In this document: positions 16,768 through 26,202 of the stretch, in pieces
Numbering within the stretch: position 1 is the stretch's first letter
Layout: each line of letters starts with the position of its first letter
NCBI RefSeq assembly: GCF_029360805.1
Contig: NZ_JARKNC010000010.1
Span: 1 to 64,000, forward strand
DNA from: Daejeonella sp. JGW-45
GTDB taxonomy: Bacteria; Bacteroidota; Bacteroidia; Sphingobacteriales; Sphingobacteriaceae
Reading direction: 5' to 3'
DNA length: 64,000 nt
Notes under the pieces: model-generated
Told to the model about the DNA's origin: nothing
What the model saw: only the letters and a program-made list of their open reading frames with translations
Databases searched by the model: none
Program-made: the position numbers and the translations under genes

Positions 16768-17507
16768 GTATTCACTTTTCCGATGCGGGTGTACACGGGA
16801 AAAGATACCTTACAGATCTTTTCAGTTCCCCACGCTGTTCTGAATTCTGCTTCCAACTGACCGACAGGGTTGATATTTTTTTTGCCGATAAAATGCTGGA
16901 CTGCCGACCAACTATTCAGGTAACCGAGAAGGTTTTCCAAGGTCCATGAAGTTTCAATTCGAAATTCAGGAAGAAGGATCTCTTCAAAAGGAAAGGGAAT
17001 TGTCTGATAATTCTCTTCTATAAATTTTCTTTCAGGATCCCAATATTGACTTCCGAGTATATCACTGTACAAATTCTGTATCACTTTATCTATTGGTGTA
17101 TTCAGTTCGGGGAGCTTATAGGCCCACACGGCTATAATGCTTTCTGACTTGCCTACACGCCTTGCCTCTTTATAGAACTCTTCGAAATTAAACCAATGTA
17201 TTGCCTGCGCTACTGTTATAAGATCAACAGAGGAGGTTTTGATATCGGTGTTCTCGGCTGGCATTAGCCGGTAATTTATATTAGGCTTTTGTCTGGCATG
17301 TTGTATTTGCCCCGAGCTGATATCTGTTGCAATTACTTCGTCAAAGTGAGCTGAAAGCACACTGGCGACCTGCCCGTTACCGCAGCCACAATCCCAGGCC
17401 GTGTTTTTTTCTTTAACCAGATCTAACAGACGATCATATAACCCTTGCGGATAAACAGGGCGAAATTGAGCATAGGAGGAAGCTTGTGCAGAGAAATTAT
17501 CTTTCAA
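16764..17507 (-). CDS. class I SAM-dependent methyltransferase
   Basis: The protein has the Methyltransf_11 fold: SAM motif I WDCGCGNGQVASVL, acidic end of strand 2 in VIATDISSGQI, motif PAENTDIKTSSVDLITVAQAIHW. The substrate is unknown. The frame is open from 17570, but the first conserved residues are DNFSAQASSYAQFRPVYP. A TAnnTTTG box on this strand at 17533-17540 argues for the TTG start at 17507. With that start the gene no longer overlaps its divergent neighbour. Its 3' end overlaps the convergent oxidoreductase by four bases. Confidence 0.85.
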   Translation of the reverse strand: MKDNFSAQASSYAQFRPVYPQGLYDRLLDLVKEKNTAWDCGCGNGQVASVLSAHFDEVIATDISSGQIQHARQKPNINYRLMPAENTDIKTSSVDLITVAQAIHWFNFEEFYKEARRVGKSESIIAVWAYKLPELNTPIDKVIQNLYSDILGSQYWDPERKFIEENYQTIPFPFEEILLPEFRIETSWTLENLLGYLNSWSAVQHFIGKKNINPVGQLEAEFRTAWGTEKICKVSFPVYTRIGKVNT

Positions 17508-17532
17508 AACAGATACTAGATTGTTACAATGC

Positions 17533-17577
17533 CAAAAATAGGGAATTAGGTTATCATTTACCTTTTGCATATTTTTG
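17533..17577. promoter_or_regulatory. divergent -7 boxes (methyltransferase / Cys-His-rich protein)
   Basis: The minus strand carries TATTTTTG at 17533-17540 and the plus strand TATTTTTG at 17570-17577. Both match TAnnTTTG, and each points at the shorter start of its gene (17507 and 17586). No clear TTTG -33 element accompanies them. Confidence 0.5.
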
Positions 17578-17585
17578 AGCTGGTT

Positions 17586-17936
17586 ATGAAAAGAATAAAG
17601 AAGTCATTAGGTGTTGCGCTCTCGGCAGTTTTGCTGCTGAGCTTCTCCGTGACGTTTATTCCTTTAGATTTTCTTCATAACCATCAAACCAGTCAAACCC
17701 AGGTTTCCTGCTCTAAGGATAAAGCGCATTCTAGCTGCAATCATAAATTACACGTCACCAAGAAAGCTGATTTTTGCTGGGCTTGCGCTGTCCATTTCGA
17801 TAAGACATTTACAAAAATAAGCTTCGTTGAGAAGCTAAAACTTTCTCCGGGATTATCCGTGCTCGTTAATAATGATACAGCAGGATATATCATCGAACTT
17901 CTTTTTACAGTCTTACGGGGCCCCCCAACAGAATAA
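17586..17936 (+). CDS. small exported Cys/His-rich protein upstream of a TonB receptor
   Basis: The family is unknown to me. The product (116 residues from ATG 17586) has a basic N-terminus and one hydrophobic signal or anchor segment (LGVALSAVLLLSFSV). A Cys/His cluster follows: HNHQ, CSKDKAHSSCNHKLH and FCWACAVHFDK. Such spacing suggests metal binding. A conserved-looking LRGPP ends the protein. It lies 78 bases before the TonB-dependent receptor at 18015, which suggests a shared metal-related job; both the metal and the role are inference. Confidence 0.7.
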   Translation: MKRIKKSLGVALSAVLLLSFSVTFIPLDFLHNHQTSQTQVSCSKDKAHSSCNHKLHVTKKADFCWACAVHFDKTFTKISFVEKLKLSPGLSVLVNNDTAGYIIELLFTVLRGPPTE

Positions 17937-18014
17937 TTCTATTTCTTCTACTTAATAATAATGCTATCCGTTTCGGGTAAGCACTTCTATTACATTATTT
18001 TTTATCTCATAGAA

Positions 18015-20315
18015 ATGAAATCTATTATTCTTTATATATTCCTGTTCCTTCCGGCGTCAAACCTTTTTGCTGAAGTAATTTCACTCGATGGACACGTTAT
18101 TGATGCCCAGACTAAAGAAACTTTACCTGGCGCCGTTATAACAATACCAGACCTTAAAATTTCAGCGGTCTCTGATGATTCAGGACAATTCACTTTTACA
18201 AATATCCCTCAAAAAGGACGTTTCCTTATTGAGGTGCGATATATAGGTTATAAAACAATGATTCAAACCGTCGACCTGTCGGCAGCTTCAGGTCTTGAGT
18301 TTGCGTTATCACCCAGCACTATTGAAACAAAGGAAGTTGTGATTACCGGAACAGCTTTTAGTACTGATAATCGTAAAAACAGTACCGCTGTATCGTCCGT
18401 CACTAAGGATCAGCTAATAAATCGCCCCTCTGGTAATCTTGTAGATGCAATTGCCAAAGTTCCCGGAGTTTCCCAGGTTACCACGGGAGGCGGAATATCA
18501 AAACCCGTTATTCGCGGCCTTAGTTATAACAGGGTGGTAACGCTTGTAGATGGAGCAAAACAGGAAGGACAGCAATGGGGTGATGAGCATGGACTTGAAG
18601 TAGATCAATATAGCGCAGAACGTGTAGAAGTTCTGCGTGGTGCAGCAAGTCTGTTATATGGCTCTGACGCCCTGGGGGGGGTAATTAACGTTTTGGAACC
18701 ATTACCATCGCCGGAGGGCAAAATACAGGGAGAGTTACTCACCAGCTATCAGTCAAACAACGGTCTCAGTGGAAGCTCCGCAATGATCCAGGGTAATACT
18801 GATGGGTTTGTATGGCGTGCAAGGGGATCTTATAAAAATGCGTTCAGTTATAACGCACCTGGTGGCCGTATTGCAAATACAGGGTATAACGAGACCAGTC
18901 TTAGCGGACAAGTAGGATTCAATAAGAAATGGGGATATGCTCATCTAAATGCTTCCAGTTTTAGAAACAATATTGGCCTTCCCGATTTTAGCAGAAATCC
19001 GGACGGGCAGTTTGAGGATGAGAATGGAAATGTTCTTTCAAATGATGATCTTAAAAGCCGTGACCTATTCCTTCCTTTTCAGGATATACGCCATTACAAA
19101 CTGGCGATGAACAGTCATATTTTATTCAGCACAGGAAGGTTACGTACAACGCTTGCCTTCCAGAACAATCAGCGGCGGGAGCTTGAAGATAGCAGAACCA
19201 ATCCATCATTGTTATTTGATCTTAAAACCTATAGCTCGGATTTTAAATATTATTTCAACGAAAAAAGGGGATGGGAACCAGTGATTGGCTTGTCGGGTTC
19301 TCTGCAAAATAATAAGAATAAGGCTGAAGAGCTGCTTATTCCGGATTATGATTCCCGTGAGCTAGGCTTATTTGTTTATGCTAAAAAATCATGGGAAAGT
19401 ACCACGTTCAATTTTGGAGCAAGATTTGACTACCGGAATATTGACGGCTTTGCGATGGAGGAAGATGGTGCGCCCAAATTCAATAATTTCAGCAACAGCT
19501 TTTCAAATGTAAGCGGCGCCTTAGGTTTTACTAAGGAGTTTAATGAACACTTCAACTTTAAGGCTAACCTGGGTTCGGCATTTCGTTCACCCAATATTGC
19601 TGAGCTGAGCTCCGATGGCGTTCATGAAGGAACGTTCCGATACGAGATTGGTAACAACGACCTGAAACCCGAAAATAGTTATTATGGTGACCTTGCCTTT
19701 GAATTCAACAACAATACTGTAAGTGCGAGTATCGGGGCGTTTAACAATTACATTGACAATTATATCTTTAGCAGTCAGCTAAATAATGAAACGATTCTTG
19801 TTGATTCGGAGACATTACCAGTATACCGCTTTATCCAGGAGAACGCTAATTTATCTGGTATTGAAGCAAGCCTGACGCTGCATCCGGCAGAGCTTATTCA
19901 TATTGAGAACAGTTTCTCGTATACACGCGGAGTAAACCGGGCAACAAAAAATCCTTTACCCTTTATTCCGGCTGGGGTATTGCGAAATGAATTGCGACTA
20001 GAACCGGAGATAAAAGGGTTAAAAAGCACCTATTTCTCGCTTGCACTAGATAATTTTTTCAAACAAAACAGGATTGATCTTTTTGAAACCAAAAGCGCGG
20101 GTTACAGTCTGGTAAATTTAGGCCTTGGTACAACATTTATCATGGGTAAGCAGCCGATCAGGATGAACATCTCAGCTAATAACCTGTTCGATAAGGCATA
20201 TTATGATCATTTAAGCAGGTTTAAGCCAGGCAGGCTCGATGAGACGGATCCTTTAACAGGATATTATAATCAAGGCAGGAACATCTCTGTTGGGTTATAT
20301 CTTCCATTCAAATAG
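18015..20315 (+). CDS. TonB-dependent outer-membrane receptor
   Basis: The receptor has a signal peptide (LYIFLFLPASNLFA), a carboxypeptidase-like regulatory domain at about residues 25-105 (GHVIDAQTKETLPGAVI), a plug domain (VSSVTKDQLINRPSGNLVDAI ending RGAASLLYGSDALGGVINV) and a 22-strand barrel ending in an aromatic residue (LYLPFK). The plug has the string QQWGDEHGLE, seen in receptors I associate with metal or metallophore uptake. No SusD partner follows, so it is not a SusCD glycan pair. The frame opens at 17961, but ATG 18015 begins the signal peptide. Confidence 0.92.
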   Translation: MKSIILYIFLFLPASNLFAEVISLDGHVIDAQTKETLPGAVITIPDLKISAVSDDSGQFTFTNIPQKGRFLIEVRYIGYKTMIQTVDLSAASGLEFALSPSTIETKEVVITGTAFSTDNRKNSTAVSSVTKDQLINRPSGNLVDAIAKVPGVSQVTTGGGISKPVIRGLSYNRVVTLVDGAKQEGQQWGDEHGLEVDQYSAERVEVLRGAASLLYGSDALGGVINVLEPLPSPEGKIQGELLTSYQSNNGLSGSSAMIQGNTDGFVWRARGSYKNAFSYNAPGGRIANTGYNETSLSGQVGFNKKWGYAHLNASSFRNNIGLPDFSRNPDGQFEDENGNVLSNDDLKSRDLFLPFQDIRHYKLAMNSHILFSTGRLRTTLAFQNNQRRELEDSRTNPSLLFDLKTYSSDFKYYFNEKRGWEPVIGLSGSLQNNKNKAEELLIPDYDSRELGLFVYAKKSWESTTFNFGARFDYRNIDGFAMEEDGAPKFNNFSNSFSNVSGALGFTKEFNEHFNFKANLGSAFRSPNIAELSSDGVHEGTFRYEIGNNDLKPENSYYGDLAFEFNNNTVSASIGAFNNYIDNYIFSSQLNNETILVDSETLPVYRFIQENANLSGIEASLTLHPAELIHIENSFSYTRGVNRATKNPLPFIPAGVLRNELRLEPEIKGLKSTYFSLALDNFFKQNRIDLFETKSAGYSLVNLGLGTTFIMGKQPIRMNISANNLFDKAYYDHLSRFKPGRLDETDPLTGYYNQGRNISVGLYLPFK

Positions 20316-20364
20316 AATACATTCCCCAAAACAGTACTGCGACAACTTTTGCGTTCTTTAAACT

Positions 20365-20372
20365 TATCTTTG
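20365..20372 (+). promoter_or_regulatory. -7 box TATCTTTG before the alpha/beta hydrolase
   Basis: An exact TAnnTTTG lies 29 bases before the ATG at 20402. A TTTG lies 13 bases upstream of it, closer than the usual 19. Confidence 0.5.
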
Positions 20373-20401
20373 CATAGCCAGTTGAATTAAAAAGCAATGC
20401 T

Positions 20402-21385
20402 ATGCAAAGATTAGTTTTATTTCTGCTCCTCGCCTGTTCCCTCGTAAGTTATAGTCAAAAAAAACAGGCACTTTCTATCACCCTTGAAAATGTCGATTAT
20501 GCCTATCCCGTTAAATTCTTACCATTGTCAGTGGAGGGACAGGATCTGCGAATGGCGTATATGGATGTTCAGCCGCTTCAACCAAATGGTTCGACAGTGA
20601 TGCTTTTTCACGGTAAGAACTTTGCCGGCTACTATTGGACAAATGTAATTAAGGGGCTTTCTGAAGAGGGGTATCGTGTTATTGTTCCCGACCAGATAGG
20701 GTTCGGAAAGTCTTCGAAGGCGATTATTAATTATAGCTTTCATACACTGGCCGGCTTTAACAAGCAACTCCTTGACAGCCTCGGTATTAAACAGACTGTA
20801 TTAATGGGGCATTCCATGGGCGGTATGCTTGCTTCACGTTTCGCTTTGCTCTTTCCTGAAAACACTTCACAATTGATTCTTACAAATCCTATCGGCCTGG
20901 AAGATTATAAAACATTTGTACCCTACGCAAGTACAGAGAATCTGTACCGGATTGAACTTAAGACAACACCTGAAAGTGTTAAAAGATACTATCAAAGCTC
21001 ATATTTTGTGAAATGGAAGCCGGAATACGATGAGCTTGTTCGCGTTGCGTCAGGTATTACCGGAAGCTCTGACTTCCCGCGTGCCGCTAAGGTAGCTGCG
21101 CTAACTTCCCAAATGATCTATGAACAGCCTGTAGTATATGAATTTCCTCAATTGAAAGTCCCGGTTCTCCTGCTTATCGGAACCCAGGACAAAACAATAG
21201 TAGGTAAGGGCCGCTTAGGCGATGACGATCAGAAAAAATATGGTCAGTATACTGTGTTGGGTAAGCAAACTGCCGCCAAAATTCCTGGCTCCAAACTGAT
21301 TGAGTTTAACAATTCCGGTCATATCCCGCATCTGGAGATCCCGGAAGAATTTATGAAAGCATTAATGGCTAATATCAGGAAGTGA
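20402..21385 (+). CDS. exported alpha/beta hydrolase
   Basis: The 327-residue enzyme starts with a signal peptide ([15 protein letters not shown]). The hydrolase fold shows the oxyanion segment [13 protein letters not shown], the nucleophile elbow GHSMGG, the acid strand [12 protein letters not shown] and the catalytic His in NSGHIPHLE. Periplasmic esterase or peptidase-type hydrolase activity is expected; the substrate is unknown. Its 3' end overlaps the convergent hisS stop by 11 bases, so no terminator can lie between the two genes. Confidence 0.9.
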   Translation: MQRLVLFLLLACSLVSYSQKKQALSITLENVDYAYPVKFLPLSVEGQDLRMAYMDVQPLQPNGSTVMLFHGKNFAGYYWTNVIKGLSEEGYRVIVPDQIGFGKSSKAIINYSFHTLAGFNKQLLDSLGIKQTVLMGHSMGGMLASRFALLFPENTSQLILTNPIGLEDYKTFVPYASTENLYRIELKTTPESVKRYYQSSYFVKWKPEYDELVRVASGITGSSDFPRAAKVAALTSQMIYEQPVVYEFPQLKVPVLLLIGTQDKTIVGKGRLGDDDQKKYGQYTVLGKQTAAKIPGSKLIEFNNSGHIPHLEIPEEFMKALMANIRK

Positions 21386-22763
21386 GATCGGAGATGATCT
21401 GATCGATTGACCGCCTGCACTGATCGCCACTTTTCATATTCTTCAGGGTGAGTACATTGCTTTCCATCTCGTCGCTTCCAATAAGGATCACATAAGGTAT
21501 CTTCTTGTCATCGGCATAATTTAGCTGTTTTTTAAGCTTGGCCGATGAAGGATATAACTCAGAATTTATTCCGGCCATCCTCAATTTCTGAAGCAATGGA
21601 AGTGCATATTTTTCCGCATTTTGGTCAAAATTACTGATCATAACCCGGGTGCTTTCGGATGAAGTTTCCGGAAAAAGGTTCAGCTCTTCAAGAACGTCAT
21701 AGATGCGGTCGGCGCCAAAAGAAATACCGACGCCTGTTAAGCCTTTCAGGCCGAACATTCCGGTGAGGTCATCATAGCGGCCACCGCCTCCTATACTTCC
21801 CATCGCTACTTCGTTAGTTTTTACTTCAAATATCGCTCCCGTATAATAGTTAAGGCCGCGGGCCAGGGTAATATCTAGTTCAAGGTTCAAGGCTGCTGGG
21901 CCTGCGTTCTGAGGCCTTAGCAATGAGAGATATGTAAATATCGTTTCGATCTCTTCGATGCCTTTCAGTCCGGTAGAAGAATCTTTTAAAACCTGCTTCA
22001 AGTCCCCGATCTTAGCCTCGTTAAGGCCCTCAAGCAGAATTACCGGCTTAAGTTTTTCTATATCTGCGGAGGTGAAGCCTCGTTCAATTAACTCCTTCGT
22101 TACACCTTCAAAACCAATCTTATCCAGCTTATCTATTGCAACGGTCATATCGACGATAAGTTCCGCTTTTCCAATTATTTCAGCGATTCCCGACAGGATC
22201 TTGCGATTATTGATCTTGACAGTAAAATCTTTTAGTCCAAGTTCGGTCAAAGCTTCGTGGTAAATAAGAACAAACTCAGCCTCGTTTAGAAGACTGTCTG
22301 ATCCGACCACATCTGCATCACACTGATAAAATTCGCGGTATCTGCCTCGTTGAGGGCGGTCTGCCCGCCATACCGGCTGGATCTGGAAGCGTTTAAAGGG
22401 AAGCGAGATATCGTTTTGGTGCATGACAACGTACCTTGCAAAAGGTACGGTCAGATCGTAACGAAGCGCTTTCTCGCTGATAACCGGCACCAGACCTTGA
22501 GAAGTATACGCTGAGAGTTTTTCGGCAGGAACCTTAGACAGAAAATCCCCGGAATTCAAAACTTTGAAGATCAGCTTATCACCTTCATCGCCATACTTTC
22601 CTGTCAGAGTTTCCAGATTTTCCATTGTAGGAGTCTGGATCTCCTGGTAACCATATTTCCTGAAAACAGAGCTTATTGTGTTAAAAATATAATTTCTCCT
22701 TACCATTTCTAACGCAGAGAAATCTCGGGTTCCTTTTGGGATGGACGGTTTTATGATTGCCAT
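21375..22763 (-). CDS. hisS: histidyl-tRNA synthetase
   Basis: HisRS charges tRNA-His. The class II motifs are visible: motif 1 near residue 60, motif 2 in [20 protein letters not shown], the histidine loops [12 protein letters not shown] and motif 3 [11 protein letters not shown]. The anticodon-binding domain covers the last 95 residues ([19 protein letters not shown]). Length 462 is normal. It lies 18 bases after the LMW phosphatase gene on the same strand. Confidence 0.97.
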   Translation of the reverse strand: MAIIKPSIPKGTRDFSALEMVRRNYIFNTISSVFRKYGYQEIQTPTMENLETLTGKYGDEGDKLIFKVLNSGDFLSKVPAEKLSAYTSQGLVPVISEKALRYDLTVPFARYVVMHQNDISLPFKRFQIQPVWRADRPQRGRYREFYQCDADVVGSDSLLNEAEFVLIYHEALTELGLKDFTVKINNRKILSGIAEIIGKAELIVDMTVAIDKLDKIGFEGVTKELIERGFTSADIEKLKPVILLEGLNEAKIGDLKQVLKDSSTGLKGIEEIETIFTYLSLLRPQNAGPAALNLELDITLARGLNYYTGAIFEVKTNEVAMGSIGGGGRYDDLTGMFGLKGLTGVGISFGADRIYDVLEELNLFPETSSESTRVMISNFDQNAEKYALPLLQKLRMAGINSELYPSSAKLKKQLNYADDKKIPYVILIGSDEMESNVLTLKNMKSGDQCRRSIDQIISDLTS

Positions 22764-22781
22764 AGGAATAAAGGTACAGGT

Positions 22782-23228
22782 TTAAGCCGGAGTGTTCATT
22801 TCAGCGATGATCTCCCGGCAACGCCTTTCGACCATTTTATATACAGGATCAAACAGGTTATCATCATAATACGGATCAGGTACTATCTCATTTTTTAAAA
22901 AGAGGCTTACTTTACCGTGATCCTCATCGTGCCTGGCCAAAGCTTTCACGTCGCTGAGGTTGCTATAATCCATTACAAAAATATGATCATAATTGTCGAA
23001 ATCGCCTATTTCAAATTGCCTGCAGCTCTGCTGGGAGATATCAACACCATAATTCTTCGCTACTGCAATAGAACGGTGGTCGGGCTTTTCACCAATATGC
23101 CAGTGGCCTGTCCCCGCGGAGTCGATTTCCCATTCAAGGCCATTTTCCTTTGCAAGATGTTCAAGGACACCGTGAGCTAGCGGTGAACGGCAGATATTAC
23201 CCAGACAAACCATCAGTATCTTCATCAC
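22782..23228 (-). CDS. low-molecular-weight protein-tyrosine phosphatase
   Basis: The enzyme removes phosphate from phosphotyrosine. The P-loop CLGNICRS starts at Cys8 near the N-terminus, and the general-acid Asp lies in VPDPYYDD. The 148-residue length is typical. No bacterial tyrosine kinase or capsule operon is adjacent. It starts one base after the upstream nuclease gene ends, so both are probably on one transcript that also includes hisS. Confidence 0.95.
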   Translation of the reverse strand: MMKILMVCLGNICRSPLAHGVLEHLAKENGLEWEIDSAGTGHWHIGEKPDHRSIAVAKNYGVDISQQSCRQFEIGDFDNYDHIFVMDYSNLSDVKALARHDEDHGKVSLFLKNEIVPDPYYDDNLFDPVYKMVERRCREIIAEMNTPA

Positions 23229-23229
23229 C

Positions 23230-24024
23230 TTACTTAAAAATGTCGTTAAGCAAGGCGGCCAGGTGTATTCCCCCCTTAAGCAGCTGTTGGTCGGCGACTC
23301 CTATATAGTCATAGATGTACCTGTAACTTAATTTGTCGCCAGTTTTTACATTAGCGTAGATCTTCTCGCTGATTTTATAAGAATCTTCTACCCACAGATT
23401 AATGTCCTCATTTTGGAGTTGAAAAAGTCGCGGCTTATCAATGAAGTTTATTGATCTGGCATATTCGGTATAACTAAGCTCTTGCGAATCAATCAGGTCG
23501 CTGTCCCAGATACGGTGAAGATTTGACGGCTGCCCGAACCAGGTAACCTGCACTTTATTCCCGCCGAGATCTTCAAATCTGCCGGTATGCATAGGTTGGT
23601 GCAGATCACCCACCAGGTGAATTAAAAGACGCAGATACATTATTTTTTTGTTCTTGTCCAATGATCTGTCTTTCAGTTCCGAACTTAGAAACCGGATTTT
23701 CGTATAGGCGTCGGTTACGGTGTCGGTAAGCAGGTAGCTTTGCAATCGATCACTGGTCAAACCAGCCGGCAGATTAATATAATGCCAGTTGCTGAGATAA
23801 TTATATGCAGGTTCCGACTTAATAAAGTCCGCCCAATTACTTGCCATTGCCAGGGATTCATTACCCAGGATATTTTTTATTTCACGCTGGGTCCTTTTTT
23901 TGAGGTAATCCTGCGCAATTTCGCCAACAACCCGGTGACCCAGTAAACCCCAGGCCATGCTTTGCAGAGGCAGGTAAGCCAGCAAAGACAGTAACGCAAT
24001 TTGACGGATAATCTTAATTTTCAT
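23230..24024 (-). CDS. S1/P1 nuclease family protein
   Basis: This exported Zn-dependent single-strand nuclease has a signal peptide (LLSLLAYLPLQSMA) and then a mature N-terminal Trp (WGLLGHRVVGEIA), the first zinc ligand of this family. Further ligands are visible in WADF, LSNWHYINLP, LIHLVGDLHQPMHTG and NLHRIWDSDLI. At 264 residues it is full length. Likely role: nucleic-acid or 3'-nucleotide scavenging in the periplasm. Confidence 0.93.
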   Translation of the reverse strand: MKIKIIRQIALLSLLAYLPLQSMAWGLLGHRVVGEIAQDYLKKRTQREIKNILGNESLAMASNWADFIKSEPAYNYLSNWHYINLPAGLTSDRLQSYLLTDTVTDAYTKIRFLSSELKDRSLDKNKKIMYLRLLIHLVGDLHQPMHTGRFEDLGGNKVQVTWFGQPSNLHRIWDSDLIDSQELSYTEYARSINFIDKPRLFQLQNEDINLWVEDSYKISEKIYANVKTGDKLSYRYIYDYIGVADQQLLKGGIHLAALLNDIFK

Positions 24025-24082
24025 CTTGATCTTTTAGAGAGGAAGTTATATACTGAGTTCTCCAGGTTGGTGTGCGAGTATG

Positions 24083-24601
24083 TTAGTTTAATGGTTTCGG
24101 AACACAACCGGTTCGTTCTTTTAAAGCCAGGTTGAGAGGTAAATGATCCTGCAACCCCTCTAAAAATAGACTGTCAGAGGTACTTTTCCTGATAACAAAA
24201 ACAGGGAGATATTGGCCGCTTCGGTAGCAGCCGGAAATCTTCTGTTTAAAATCAGGCTTTGTAAACGTGGCAGTAATGACCAAAGTGTCATTTTTCGTTT
24301 CATATACACCCTTCGCATATTCGGTCCACCTGCCATTGTTAAAGCAGCTGTCGGGATAAGTACTCACCTTTGCGAATGTATTTATCGTAACATAAACAGA
24401 GTCGCAGCTGAAACGGAAATTATGCTTCGAATACTGGAGCCTTTCCTCCTGATAAGCTACATCATTTTCTTCCCATACGCCCTGTATATCTTCACGGCCG
24501 GTTCCCTGAAGATTTGGATTGAACTTGCAGGAATATACCGTCGCGAAACTCAAAGCGAGTAAACTCAAGGTTAGTACTCTTGTGAAACTTGGTCCTGACA
24601 T
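24083..24601 (-). CDS. lipoprotein of unknown function downstream of fumC
   Basis: The 172-residue product has a lipoprotein signal ending in TVYSC (Cys at about 25). The mature part reads like a lipocalin-type small beta-barrel (IQGVWEENDV, then YETKNDTLVITATF, LPVFVIRKSTSDSLFLEG), with three later Cys residues. The gene begins 15 bases after the fumC stop and is probably co-transcribed. Any enzymatic name carried over from its neighbour would be unjustified. Confidence 0.75.
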   Translation of the reverse strand: MSGPSFTRVLTLSLLALSFATVYSCKFNPNLQGTGREDIQGVWEENDVAYQEERLQYSKHNFRFSCDSVYVTINTFAKVSTYPDSCFNNGRWTEYAKGVYETKNDTLVITATFTKPDFKQKISGCYRSGQYLPVFVIRKSTSDSLFLEGLQDHLPLNLALKERTGCVPKPLN

Positions 24602-24616
24602 AGTGTCCCGGATATC

Positions 24617-26014
24617 TTACTTCAATCCGCCAATCATATCCTCGGGGCGGACCCACTGATCAAATTGTTCATTAGTTAATAAACCCAACCCGAGTGCTGC
24701 CTCCCGTAAAGATTTATTTTCCTTAAGAGCCGTTTTAGCGATTTTGGCCGCGTTTTCATAACCAATATGGGGGTTGAGGGCGGTAACGAGCATCAAGGAG
24801 TTTTCAAGATGCTTTTTGATGCCTTCATAATTTGGCTCAATTCCCGAAACACAGTTATCAGTGAAAGACACACATGCGTCGCCAATTAGCCGTGCAGACT
24901 GAAGGAAATTTGCCGCCATAACAGGTTTAAAAACGTTAAGTTCATAATGCCCGTTAGAACCTCCAATAGTGATAGCTACGTCGTTACCCATGACCTGGGC
25001 AGCTACCATTGTTATAGCTTCATTTTGAGTAGGATTAACTTTACCTGGCATGATAGAAGATCCGGGTTCATTATCCGGGATATGGATCTCTCCAATACCC
25101 GAACGTGGACCCGAGGCAAGCATTCGAATATCATTGCCTATCTTCATTAAGGAAACCGCAATCTGTTTTAATGCCCCGTGTGTTTCCACGATAGCATCAT
25201 GCGCAGCAAGCGCCTCAAATTTGTTTTCGGCAGTGCGGAAAGGCAGGCCGGTAAATTTTGCGATGTAATCGGCTACGTTCACATCATAACCTTTAGGCGT
25301 ATTAATACCTGTTCCTACAGCGGTTCCACCTAAAGCGAGTTCAGATAAATGATCCAGCGTGTTTCTGAGGGCTTTAAGACCATGATTTAATTGAGAAACA
25401 TAGCCCGAGAATTCCTGGCCCAGAGTCAACGGCGTGGCGTCCATTAAATGTGTACGACCGATTTTAACCACATCTTTGAAACTGTCAACCTTCTTCTGAA
25501 GAGCATCCCTGAGCTTCTCAACCCCCGGGATGGTTACTTCAGATACCATTTTATACGCAGCAATATGCATAGCGGTGGGAAATGTGTCATTAGACGACTG
25601 CGATTTATTGACATCATCATTAGGATGTATAAAAGTCTTCCCTTCGCCGAGCTTGTTTCCCTGAAGTACATGGGCGCGGTTGGCAATCACTTCATTCACA
25701 TTCATATTCGATTGGGTACCTGAACCTGTTTGCCATATGACCAATGGAAACTCAGACGCCAGCTTCCCCTCGAGAATTTCGTCGCAGACCCGGGCAATAA
25801 GATCACGTTTTTCCGGGCTTAAGATATCGCTGTCGGCGTTGGTATATGCGGCAGCCTTTTTCAGATAAGCGAAAGCTTCAATAATCTCTTTCGGCATTGA
25901 AGCCTCAGGGCCAATTTTAAAATTATTTCTTGAGCGTTGAGTCTGTGCTCCCCAATATTTATCAAGGGGTACCTGAACCTCGCCCATAGTATCATGTTCT
26001 ACTCTGTAAGTCAT
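24617..26014 (-). CDS. fumC: class II fumarate hydratase
   Basis: FumC interconverts fumarate and L-malate in the TCA cycle. The superfamily signature [15 protein letters not shown] is intact. Other marks are the start [30 protein letters not shown] and [11 protein letters not shown]. Length 465 is normal. A -7 box (TAAATTTG on this strand) lies at 26039-26046. Confidence 0.97.
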   Translation of the reverse strand: MTYRVEHDTMGEVQVPLDKYWGAQTQRSRNNFKIGPEASMPKEIIEAFAYLKKAAAYTNADSDILSPEKRDLIARVCDEILEGKLASEFPLVIWQTGSGTQSNMNVNEVIANRAHVLQGNKLGEGKTFIHPNDDVNKSQSSNDTFPTAMHIAAYKMVSEVTIPGVEKLRDALQKKVDSFKDVVKIGRTHLMDATPLTLGQEFSGYVSQLNHGLKALRNTLDHLSELALGGTAVGTGINTPKGYDVNVADYIAKFTGLPFRTAENKFEALAAHDAIVETHGALKQIAVSLMKIGNDIRMLASGPRSGIGEIHIPDNEPGSSIMPGKVNPTQNEAITMVAAQVMGNDVAITIGGSNGHYELNVFKPVMAANFLQSARLIGDACVSFTDNCVSGIEPNYEGIKKHLENSLMLVTALNPHIGYENAAKIAKTALKENKSLREAALGLGLLTNEQFDQWVRPEDMIGGLK

Positions 26015-26038
26015 GGAAATAGGAATTTATATCTGGTG

Positions 26039-26046
26039 CAAATTTA
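26039..26046 (-). promoter_or_regulatory. -7 box for fumC
   Basis: The minus strand reads TAAATTTG, an exact TAnnTTTG, 24 bases before the fumC ATG. No clear -33 TTTG is seen. Confidence 0.5.
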
Positions 26047-26202
26047 GATTTTTTTAGATAGTGTTGACGTCATTTGTTCAGATTTTGCAGCTTAATCCCC
26101 GAAATGTGACCATCGAAAATGATATGTGTAAAACTCTTTACCCTGCCTGATTGTAATATTTTATAATTTTCACCTCTAAATACTTATTCGATAACCTTCC
26201 TG

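Noticed and set aside
17508-17570. Longer methyltransferase N-terminus
   Set aside because: It would overlap the divergent gene's start and cover a likely promoter box; the extra residues do not resemble a methyltransferase N-terminus.
24083-24601. Second fumarate hydratase subunit
   Set aside because: It follows fumC, but it is a short lipoprotein without any lyase motif.
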